The notes beneath the pieces were generated by a model. That model was given only the letters and a program-made list of their open reading frames with translations, ran no database searches and had not been told where the DNA came from. Shown here in pieces: positions 26,694-34,326 of a stretch of 59,058 nt of DNA (the stretch's first letter is position 1; each line of letters starts with the position of its first letter). The position numbers were made by a program, and so were the translations under genes. The stretch spans positions 1-59,058 of the forward strand of contig CAZKRL010000015.1 of the NCBI GenBank assembly GCA_964555295.1, given 5' to 3'. Origin of the DNA: CAZKRL01 sp964555295. Lineage in GTDB: Bacteria; Bacteroidota; Bacteroidia; Flavobacteriales_D; Sanyastnellaceae.

Positions 26694-27818
26694 ATGAAAA
26701 ACATATTCTACAACACACTGCTCTTAATTTTACTATACGCCTGCGGATCTAACTCCTCCGCACCCGCAACAGAAGCAAAGATCGAGGCCCAAGCCGAAAC
26801 GACCGTTATTCCTGATACTTTATCAAGCGTCTTTTTTAGAAAGTACTCGGGTAATATTGGCGACTTACCAATTGTAATAGACTTAGCTAGAAATCAAGAA
26901 AAAATTTCAGGAACTTATTATTATAAAAACATCGGAATGCCGATAGCACTAGAAGGTGACATTAATTCAGATGGTAGTTTTAACGTGAAAGAGTATGGCA
27001 ACGGAAGTGTAACCGGAATATTCGAGGGAGTAATACCTGCTAAAGGAAATATTACCGGCTTTTGGTACAATGCCAAGAAAAGTAAATCATTGCCACTGAA
27101 CTTGATTGAAATAACTGAGGGATTTGCACAGGTGGCCTTCGATGAGCGCAAGGCCAAAAATTGTAAGTTTGCTAAAGAGGCTCAACAATTAGAAATTGCG
27201 GGATCAGAGGATGGTTGCACGACACTTTATATAGAGTTCCTTAAGGTTAACACCCCAACAACAGAAATCTCAACCAAGATTAATAGCACACTAATTTCAA
27301 ATATTATAGATGCATCTGAATCGGGTAACAAATTCAACGATATTGATCAGTTTATGAAAATCGTAAATATTCAATCAGCTGAAGACGGATTCAACGGTGA
27401 AGTCTCTTGCAATGTTCTCACCAATGGAAACAACACCCTTAGTGTTGGCATCAGTACGAATTGGTTCAGCTTCGGCGCTGCCCATGCCATGTACAACACT
27501 GAATACATCAACTTCAACTTAAGCACCGGGAATATCGTCCAACTGGAAGAGCTTTTGAAACCAGGATTCGAAGGTCCACTAAATCGAATTGCCGAGGCTA
27601 ATTTCGTCAAAGAGTACGGAACTGAAGGGTGGGAATTCGAGCCTGGAAATTTTTCTTTGAATCGAAATTTTTCAATTCAGCCAGGTGGATTATTGTTCCA
27701 ATTCTCACCATACGAAATCGGAGCTTTCTCGTCCGGTACTCCAGCGGTTTTTGTTAATTACAAATCGATATCGAATTGGATTCAACCTAAAGGGCTACTG
27801 GCTGGATGGTTGCAATAA
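26694..27818 (+). CDS. Lipoprotein with RsiV-like (DUF3298) domain
   Basis: A 374-residue lipoprotein from the ATG at 26694, which puts the signal peptide (MKNIFYNTLLLILLYAC) at the very start; an in-frame ATG at 26628 would add a non-signal extension. The first part (50-160) is a beta-rich domain (GDLPIVIDLARNQEKISG). The second half shows the DUF3298/RsiV layout: a GAAHAMYNTEYINFNLSTG segment and the closing FQFSPYEIGAFSSG with VFVNYKSI. In RsiV this fold binds lysozyme, but here no anti-sigma part exists, so a different role is likely. Confidence 0.7.
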   Translation: MKNIFYNTLLLILLYACGSNSSAPATEAKIEAQAETTVIPDTLSSVFFRKYSGNIGDLPIVIDLARNQEKISGTYYYKNIGMPIALEGDINSDGSFNVKEYGNGSVTGIFEGVIPAKGNITGFWYNAKKSKSLPLNLIEITEGFAQVAFDERKAKNCKFAKEAQQLEIAGSEDGCTTLYIEFLKVNTPTTEISTKINSTLISNIIDASESGNKFNDIDQFMKIVNIQSAEDGFNGEVSCNVLTNGNNTLSVGISTNWFSFGAAHAMYNTEYINFNLSTGNIVQLEELLKPGFEGPLNRIAEANFVKEYGTEGWEFEPGNFSLNRNFSIQPGGLLFQFSPYEIGAFSSGTPAVFVNYKSISNWIQPKGLLAGWLQ

Positions 27819-27897
27819 GAATTCATTCTAATCGTCAGCAAATGTTGGTCCATTAATACATCGTAATTCTCTAGCCACTTTTTTTTACATTCGCACA

Positions 27898-28467
27898 ATG
27901 TGGAAATTCACTAAACCTAATCACTGGCACGATAAAGGCTTTACTTTAGAATATGATTTTCCCGAAGCGAAATGGATTTTGATTTGGTTCAAGAACGGGC
28001 AAAGGAAACCATGGTATAAAATTACAGAGAGAAGTTACCGCTTTAAGCGATGGTTCTTTCGCAAGTCCGTTGGGAAATTTTCGAATATTGCCAACCTGGG
28101 CTCTCCACAAATCGTAATATATGCGTTCCCCTGGTTCGTGGCAATCCCAAAAAAGATATTCATTCCTATGCATGTGCAATACATGCAGCCTGAAAGCAAT
28201 CCTGTGCAAATTGAAAACCAGAATTTAGTGATTTCGCCCTTGGTAGCTCCGGCGATCTTGTCTTCACCAGAAGTGAAAGAATTAGTTATTCATATTAATA
28301 CAACGCCGGCTTCAGCACAACGTGCCATTCTCATTGATTTGCACAATATTGATGTTGCCGATAGTTATACTCTCCATTGCAGTGATTGGATCGCCAGCGG
28401 GCGCATAACTGCCGAAAACCTTAATATATTAACGCTCCAAAATTTGATAGAAAAATCCAAATCATGA
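27898..28467 (+). CDS. Hypothetical protein, first gene of the DUF4407 operon
   Basis: A 189-residue protein without a signal peptide, rich in aromatic and basic residues at the start (MWKFTKPNHWHDKGF, RRWFF-like RYRFKRWFF pattern near residue 45). The C-terminal 70 residues form a small alpha/beta domain with HINTTPASAQRAILIDL. No family is recognised. Its stop overlaps the DUF4407 start (ATGA), so it is translationally coupled and may be a cytoplasmic or peripheral partner of that membrane protein. Confidence 0.55.
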   Translation: MWKFTKPNHWHDKGFTLEYDFPEAKWILIWFKNGQRKPWYKITERSYRFKRWFFRKSVGKFSNIANLGSPQIVIYAFPWFVAIPKKIFIPMHVQYMQPESNPVQIENQNLVISPLVAPAILSSPEVKELVIHINTTPASAQRAILIDLHNIDVADSYTLHCSDWIASGRITAENLNILTLQNLIEKSKS

Positions 28468-29702
28468 ACCACGAATATCCTCCATTAAAAGTTAACCTTT
28501 TTACACGATTCCTCTGGTGGTGCGCCGGGGCCGATAGTTATTTCTTGCTTCGATCGCCCATTCAAGACAGGGTTAAATATGCCGGTATAGGCGGTATCGT
28601 ATTTTGCACCGGCATCCTCGCCGCGTTCGCAGGAGGATTCGCATTCAACACAGCGTTCGGCCCTAAAGGGCTGGCAGGAGATGACATTTCACATACGGGA
28701 TGGCTTATCGGATCGGCGGTGTTTGGCATTTGTTGGGGAATGATGATTTTCAATCTAGACCGATTCATCGTTTCGAGTACTGGAAAAGGAGACGGTACCG
28801 ACAAGATTACGCTGAAAGAATTCGGTCAGGCCGTTCCTCGACTTATCATCGCCTTGATTCTTGGTATTACAATTTCGAAACCACTCGAATTGAAAATCAT
28901 TGAAACCGAGATCAACGTTGAGTTGCGAAAAAAGCAACAAGAGAAAATGGACGAATTCAATCGCAACACTGATGCTAAATACAAGGATGAAATAGCTTTG
29001 ATTGATGCAGATATTGCTAAACTCGAGGCAGATCGCGGTGTTCTCACTCAGCGATTGAAAGAAGCAGAGCAGGAGTATATTGATCAAATGCAAGGCAGGG
29101 CGGGTAATGCAGGTTATGGTCCGCGAGCAAAACAATTAGAAGTTTTTAAGAACGAAAAACAAAAGGAAATTGACGATTACGACGCAAAACACGCAACCGA
29201 GTTAGCCAATTTGAAGTCGAGGAGAGATGAAAAAATGGCCGCATGGGAGCATGACCGAAATGAAGTCAACAAAAAGCAAGCGGAAAACCTTGATGGTCTT
29301 CTCGAACGCATAAGTATCGCACATGATATAGGTTTTTGGCTTGGTATCGCACTGACATTTATATTCCTTTCCATTGAAATGGGGCCCATTTTCTTTAAGA
29401 TGATGATGAATAAGGGGCCGTACGACTACATGGTAGAAAATTATAATTATAGAATGTATGTGCGCAACGGAATAGTGAAAGAAGAAATGATTTTCGAAGG
29501 ACGAGATGGAATGAAACTGATGGAGAAAATCAATTATCTGGAAGTTGAACAAGACAGAAGAGAAAAGGTGGATAAACTTCAGGCGCAGGAAGAACTCAGC
29601 AAAAAAATCATTGGTATTTGGTCGAAGCAAAAGATGCAGGAAATCGATGCTGATGCTGCCAAATTTTATCGTGAAGACCAATCTGCTCCGCCCACAACAT
29701 GA
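28464..29702 (+). CDS. DUF4407 membrane protein with long coiled coil
   Basis: A 412-residue protein that starts like DUF4407 family members (FTRFLWWCAGADSYFLL). It has three membrane helices in the first 135 residues (about 42-62, 75-95, 112-130), a long coiled coil (about 140-285; EIALIDADIAKLEADR, LKSRRDEKMAAWEHDRN), a fourth helix (about 293-315) and a charged cytoplasmic tail with more coiled coil. The family's function is unknown; the long coil probably projects into the periplasm. It is coupled by ATGA overlaps on both sides, arguing for a stoichiometric membrane complex with its neighbours. Confidence 0.8.
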   Translation: MNHEYPPLKVNLFTRFLWWCAGADSYFLLRSPIQDRVKYAGIGGIVFCTGILAAFAGGFAFNTAFGPKGLAGDDISHTGWLIGSAVFGICWGMMIFNLDRFIVSSTGKGDGTDKITLKEFGQAVPRLIIALILGITISKPLELKIIETEINVELRKKQQEKMDEFNRNTDAKYKDEIALIDADIAKLEADRGVLTQRLKEAEQEYIDQMQGRAGNAGYGPRAKQLEVFKNEKQKEIDDYDAKHATELANLKSRRDEKMAAWEHDRNEVNKKQAENLDGLLERISIAHDIGFWLGIALTFIFLSIEMGPIFFKMMMNKGPYDYMVENYNYRMYVRNGIVKEEMIFEGRDGMKLMEKINYLEVEQDRREKVDKLQAQEELSKKIIGIWSKQKMQEIDADAAKFYREDQSAPPTT

Positions 29703-30559
29703 ATTCACTTCTGGGTCTTAACACCAACATTGCTGGCAGCATTAGCACTGAAGAATTACGGGCCTATCGAATCGTTAACCTTCTTTTTTTAGCAGTAATC
29801 TGCTTGTCGATATTTTCCTGCGGATACTTTGGCTATCTGCTCACAAATCGTTGGGAAGGTATAGTTTTATTTTCATCATTGATGGGGTTTATCCATTTCT
29901 GTATACTCCGGATATCCTTGATTACATTGATGACTAAGCCCTTGATTCATAGGCAGATTGACAACACAGATGCGCCCCTGAAGAAAATTTATCAGCGAAT
30001 TCATTTCACATCAGCAGATGTAGCGCGATACATTTTCGTGGGACTAATAGCGCTGACCATCGCTGTACCAATTTCCGCTTCATTCTTTCATGATCGCGGC
30101 AAAGTGATTGAAGAAAATCACAGACATGAGATGATACAAACATCACAAATGGAAATCCAAATTTCTTCTGCCTATCAGAATAAACAGCTGGCTAACGCCC
30201 ACTTTCCCTTTATTATATTCTCACAACTTTCAGTTCAATTCTCATTCAAGATATTGTGTATGATATTCACACTATTTGTTTTTTCCCCGCTTATTCTTCT
30301 TCATCGATTGAGAAACAACAAAAATTTCAGTTATATGGACCTCTGCCGAGAGGAGATGAGGAGAGAAGTTCAAATCGACTATGACGAAACCCTAGAACAA
30401 TCACAATATTATATTTCTGCAAATTTCCCGATGTTTCGGAAGAGACTATCAGATCTAACGGTATACGCTGACGCTCCATTCAATAATCATTTCAAACAGG
30501 AGAACAAACCTGAATTTTCCTCGCGTGAAGAATTTCTAAAAGCAATGATCGGCTCATGA
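29699..30559 (+). CDS. Polytopic membrane protein, DUF4407 partner
   Basis: A 286-residue protein with about four membrane helices (about 27-48, 52-76, 108-128 and 193-215), a short loop after the third, and a cytoplasmic tail with EEMRREVQIDYDETLEQ. The topology mirrors the DUF4407 protein in shortened form, so it may be a distant relative. No family name can be given. ATGA overlaps with both neighbours make it part of the same coupled operon. Confidence 0.65.
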   Translation: MNSLLGLNTNIAGSISTEELRAYRIVNLLFLAVICLSIFSCGYFGYLLTNRWEGIVLFSSLMGFIHFCILRISLITLMTKPLIHRQIDNTDAPLKKIYQRIHFTSADVARYIFVGLIALTIAVPISASFFHDRGKVIEENHRHEMIQTSQMEIQISSAYQNKQLANAHFPFIIFSQLSVQFSFKILCMIFTLFVFSPLILLHRLRNNKNFSYMDLCREEMRREVQIDYDETLEQSQYYISANFPMFRKRLSDLTVYADAPFNNHFKQENKPEFSSREEFLKAMIGS

Positions 30560-31764
30560 TTGAGAGAGAAGTGAAATACTATTATGGTCAATTTCATTGC
30601 CAATTCACTGCTGCTCATTCATTAGATAACGGGAATTTAAAAACCCAGACTCTCACGCTGGAGCCTCGTTTCATTTTCATCGCTGATCAGGAAATAACTC
30701 TAGAGTCCTTTGAAGAGGCAATGCAAAAACGCATTTCCTCCAAAACGCAAGAATTTCAAAATAAGCTTCACAATGCCTATTTTTTCCAAGAAGAACAGTT
30801 ATATCCTCATTGTATTATTAAGGAGAATACCTGGATTGAAGTTACCTATTCCGATGGCATGGAAAAGCGCGAACTCGCAAGTGAAATTTATGCCGAGTTA
30901 GATGTAAAAGAATTTGAAAAGGGTGATGTAGCATTTATTGCTCACAAGAATGGTCAAGTTCACGGAAGAGCAACAGGTTATGCATACTGCCGAATACCGG
31001 AGTGGACAGCGGAAGAGCTACAAGAGGCTGCGGATAAAGATTTTCGAAACCAACTGATGCGCCGCAGAGGGTGCGCTTCCAATTTTTTGCCCAGCCGTTT
31101 CATTGCCCCGCGCATCGGGGTGGGCGCCGCACCACGTGGGTGCATCCCCGGAATGGGGATGCGTGGATGTTTGCCCGGTATAGGGGGCGGATGTGGCCGT
31201 TCGGGTTGCGGACTGGGCCTAATCATCAGTTTAATTTTAGGCTTATTATCCCTGTGGAAGGGCTGTTCGCATTGGAACGACAATAAGGGGCAACGCGTAA
31301 TTCATGATACGGTTTACGTAGACGAAAAATCCAAACAAGACATCATTCAACAATTTTTAGATACCACCACCATCACAAAAACTGATGCAATCGAATTACC
31401 CAATGTTCAGTTTTATACCAACAGTGCGAAGCTCCTGCCCTATTCTATCAATAGTATTCAGCAATTGGCAGATTACATGCAGACACATCCTGGAATTCAT
31501 GCGATCATTGAAGGACATACAGATAATGTTGGTGATACTCAAGGCAATCTTAAGTTATCACAAGACAGGGCAGAAACAGTTCGTCAGGTGCTTATATCAT
31601 TTGGGGTTGATCCATCAAGGGTAGACGCGCACGGATACGGAAAAAGTCGACCACGAGCAACCAATGACACTATGGAAGGCCGCGCCCTCAACCGAAGAGT
31701 AGAAGTTAGATTGACCAATATGGTTGAAACTGAAACACAATCAACGGAGATAACGAATGAGTGA
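30556..31764 (+). CDS. Membrane-anchored OmpA-domain protein
   Basis: A 402-residue protein with three parts. Residues 1-155 form an unknown soluble domain without signal peptide (probably cytoplasmic). Residues 170-220 are a Gly/Pro/Arg/Cys-rich hinge (RGCIPGMGMRGCLPGIGG) running into a membrane helix (about 220-238). The C-terminus (about 280-395) is a full OmpA-type peptidoglycan-binding domain with VQFYTNSAKLLP, EGHTDNVGDTQGNLKLSQDR and the closing GRALNRRVEVRL. It therefore anchors an inner-membrane complex to the wall, similar in logic to MotB. It overlaps the next gene by 8 bases. Confidence 0.8.
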   Translation: MIEREVKYYYGQFHCQFTAAHSLDNGNLKTQTLTLEPRFIFIADQEITLESFEEAMQKRISSKTQEFQNKLHNAYFFQEEQLYPHCIIKENTWIEVTYSDGMEKRELASEIYAELDVKEFEKGDVAFIAHKNGQVHGRATGYAYCRIPEWTAEELQEAADKDFRNQLMRRRGCASNFLPSRFIAPRIGVGAAPRGCIPGMGMRGCLPGIGGGCGRSGCGLGLIISLILGLLSLWKGCSHWNDNKGQRVIHDTVYVDEKSKQDIIQQFLDTTTITKTDAIELPNVQFYTNSAKLLPYSINSIQQLADYMQTHPGIHAIIEGHTDNVGDTQGNLKLSQDRAETVRQVLISFGVDPSRVDAHGYGKSRPRATNDTMEGRALNRRVEVRLTNMVETETQSTEITNE

Positions 31765-33253
31765 TAAGCATTACCACTTTAAGGGCAAATATCGTGGTGT
31801 ATTCGTCACCAAGCTGACCGACCAAACTCATGCGGCTTCGTTTCATGACCCTATAATATCAGCGCTGCATATACATGATTGTGCACCCCTTGCCAAACGT
31901 AATGTTGAACAGGAGAAAACGGGCGACTTTCATTTTATTCCTAAAGTCAACCCAAAAGGTAAATGGGGAATTGGTGGTGTCGACCTTCTTGTAACAACGC
32001 CCGAAGGAAAAAGTCATTCTGAACCCGTTCACAATGTTGTTCTCAAGTATCAGTCTGAAAGAAACGGCACCTTTAAAACAACCCGAGGAAGTCAGCATGT
32101 CCGAACACAAGACGGCTTGATGATCATGGAGGGTGAAATTTTCTTTACCATTATTATCCAGGAAAAGCCGATTGCAACTGTTTCAAGAACACAAAGCCAA
32201 TCGGAAAGACAAGAACATAATACACCCATCAATACGGGACAACCACCGCTTGATATAGACAATAATATTCCCGACCTCGTTTCATATCAATCTACTTCGG
32301 ACGCAACTCGGCCCAACGTCTCATCGCGTGGATGTTTGCCCAACGCACGCGGCTGTATGGGGGGCGGGTGTTTCGGTAAAATTGGCCGACTCTTAAGATG
32401 GTTTTTCATTATTTCCATGATGATATCCCTTCTGGGTAAATTATTGAACTGGACAAGCGGCGGTGGCGGCGATAAAATACAGGACAATGAAAACGTTGAC
32501 ATAGAAGATCGGCGTCTTGATCCCTTGCAAGACACTATGGCCCCTCAGCCCTGGAACTATTATATTGATCATACCATTGATTGGCGGGATTTTTCTGAAA
32601 TACAATACCACAATAAATATAGCACCCAAACAAAACTCGCTGAACAGTCATTACAACAACATAATAAATGGAGTAATCCAAGCATAACCGACGAGATGTT
32701 ATTCTGGCATGATCTCTATTATGATTTATATAATAATGACCGAGATAAACTGGACAGTCTCATTTTATATTTTCAAAATGAATGGAAAAACAACAATCTA
32801 ACCTTGACTCAAGCCGCAGAAATGGTAGTAACCTTTGTGCAGGAAATACCCTATGTGCTGATACACGATGGCACCTGCGCTGAAGCACAGAGCATGGGGG
32901 GATTTATTAGTGAATATCATTCAGAAGGCCTGCCCTGCAAAGCAGGTGTGGTGGCGGGAATTCAATCACCTTATGAATTCATACACGATCTAGAGGGTGA
33001 CTGTGACACCCGAAGTTTACTCACTTATGCGATACTGGAAGGGTTGAATATTAAGAGTAGCGTATGGGTAAGTGCCGAATACGGACATTCTATAATTGGT
33101 ATTGCCGTTCCTACGAATTCAACAAATTACAAATCATTAAACGGAACAAGATATTTTGCAACAGAACTCACCGCTAAGGGTTTTCGTGTTGGCATGATTG
33201 CACCTGAGCACACCGATATGGATAACTGGAATATTGTATTATATAATAATTAA
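31757..33253 (+). CDS. Membrane-anchored transglutaminase-like protein
   Basis: A 498-residue protein. Residues 1-135 form a beta-rich soluble domain (GKYRGVFVTKLTDQ) without signal peptide, followed by a polar linker and a Gly/Cys-rich hinge RGCLPNARGCMGGGCFG like that of the upstream OmpA protein, then a membrane helix (about 213-232). The periplasmic C-terminus has the transglutaminase-like layout: Cys416 in EGDCDTRSLL, His444 in EYGHSIIG and an acidic position near Glu470 in ATELTAKGF. Such domains act as peptidases or cross-linkers. In this context a wall- or protein-processing role is inferred. The start overlaps the OmpA-protein gene. Confidence 0.75.
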   Translation: MSDKHYHFKGKYRGVFVTKLTDQTHAASFHDPIISALHIHDCAPLAKRNVEQEKTGDFHFIPKVNPKGKWGIGGVDLLVTTPEGKSHSEPVHNVVLKYQSERNGTFKTTRGSQHVRTQDGLMIMEGEIFFTIIIQEKPIATVSRTQSQSERQEHNTPINTGQPPLDIDNNIPDLVSYQSTSDATRPNVSSRGCLPNARGCMGGGCFGKIGRLLRWFFIISMMISLLGKLLNWTSGGGGDKIQDNENVDIEDRRLDPLQDTMAPQPWNYYIDHTIDWRDFSEIQYHNKYSTQTKLAEQSLQQHNKWSNPSITDEMLFWHDLYYDLYNNDRDKLDSLILYFQNEWKNNNLTLTQAAEMVVTFVQEIPYVLIHDGTCAEAQSMGGFISEYHSEGLPCKAGVVAGIQSPYEFIHDLEGDCDTRSLLTYAILEGLNIKSSVWVSAEYGHSIIGIAVPTNSTNYKSLNGTRYFATELTAKGFRVGMIAPEHTDMDNWNIVLYNN

Positions 33254-33257
33254 AACA

Positions 33258-33761
33258 ATGAATTACATCATTTTATTTCAAGCTGCACTTGCATTCTCAA
33301 TGGGGATCGCATCACTTTTCGTGGTATACAAACTATTGAATATCTACCTCAAAAAATCTTTCGCCATAACAGATTTAAATGAATCATATGCGATTTTACA
33401 AATTGGCATATTACTCTCCTCTGCCCTATTAATTTCTTCTATCATCGGCCCCGGAATGAATGCTATTCGATTTATCAATCAAACGAATATATCAGTGTCG
33501 ACAGTAAGTACAAGTATAGGATACGTAATCATGTTTCTTGCAATTGGGGTTGTTTTCTCATTATTAGTAGTTGCTGGAGGCATCGTGGTATTATTTCAAC
33601 TCACACATGTGAATGAATGGGAAGAAATTCGTAAAAACAACATTCCCGTAGCTTTGGTAAGTGCCGCGCTTATTCTTGGATTAGCGATAATAATGAAGGA
33701 TCAAGTCTCCACTGTATGTGAGATGCTGATTCCTTATCCTGAGGTTCTGCATATTCATTAA
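33258..33761 (+). CDS. DUF350 membrane protein
   Basis: A 167-residue protein from the ATG at 33258 (an upstream in-frame ATG at 33198 would overlap the previous gene heavily). It has four membrane helices in a twofold repeat, typical of DUF350/UPF0719. The repeat marks are DLNESYAILQIGILL after the first helix and EEIRKNNIPVALVSAAL after the third. DUF350 proteins occur in envelope-stress and conflict-related operons but have no proven function. It is the last gene of this operon and converges with the next gene so that the two stop codons overlap. Confidence 0.75.
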   Translation: MNYIILFQAALAFSMGIASLFVVYKLLNIYLKKSFAITDLNESYAILQIGILLSSALLISSIIGPGMNAIRFINQTNISVSTVSTSIGYVIMFLAIGVVFSLLVVAGGIVVLFQLTHVNEWEEIRKNNIPVALVSAALILGLAIIMKDQVSTVCEMLIPYPEVLHIH

Positions 33762-34207
33762 TTACCCAGATTAAAAATATTCTTCCAGTCCCTTTCAGAC
33801 ATAATGACTCTGCATGTGTCTAATATTTTTTCACACTCAATCCTGAAAGTTTCCTGGGTACCAAGAATGGTTCTTTGGTAGGTTAAAGACCATTTTTCGC
33901 CCCGTAAGATTTCCTTAATCCCGGCTCTTTTCATAGAGTAACCAAAAGAAGAGTCTGACAACTTTTCAATGGCTTCGGCTTTGCTCAATCCCTTTAGATA
34001 AGGGCCCGACAAGAATGGCAGCATATTTTCATATTGCTGATTTTTATGCAAAATCTGCAGATATGTTAGTATGTCCGTGTTATAAAAGGCCAGCGGATTA
34101 TTATATTGCTGAGATTGAGTATTGCCACATAAAGCAAGAAACATCAACCCTTTGAATGGCAACATTACCAGAAATTTTGGCCATAGCCGTTGTTTGCGCA
34201 TAATCAT
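33758..34207 (-). CDS. Small exported hypothetical protein
   Basis: A 149-residue protein with a basic N-terminus and signal peptide (FLVMLPFKGLMFLALC, cleavage near NTQSQ). The mature part is helical in the middle (ILTYLQILHKNQQYENMLPFL) with a beta-hairpin end containing two Cys (FRIECEKILDTCRVIM). No family is recognised. The stop overlaps the DUF350 stop on the other strand by four bases, and there is no room for a terminator between the two. Confidence 0.5.
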   Translation of the reverse strand: MIMRKQRLWPKFLVMLPFKGLMFLALCGNTQSQQYNNPLAFYNTDILTYLQILHKNQQYENMLPFLSGPYLKGLSKAEAIEKLSDSSFGYSMKRAGIKEILRGEKWSLTYQRTILGTQETFRIECEKILDTCRVIMSERDWKNIFNLGN

Positions 34208-34326
34208 TTTATAACCTCTAAAATACCTAGTTGTATGCTTTGAATTGTCTAATAATCGAACCTATTTAGAATGAGTTATTCCATTTATTCCAAAATTCCA
34301 CACAACGCACCACTTTACTTTGCAAC

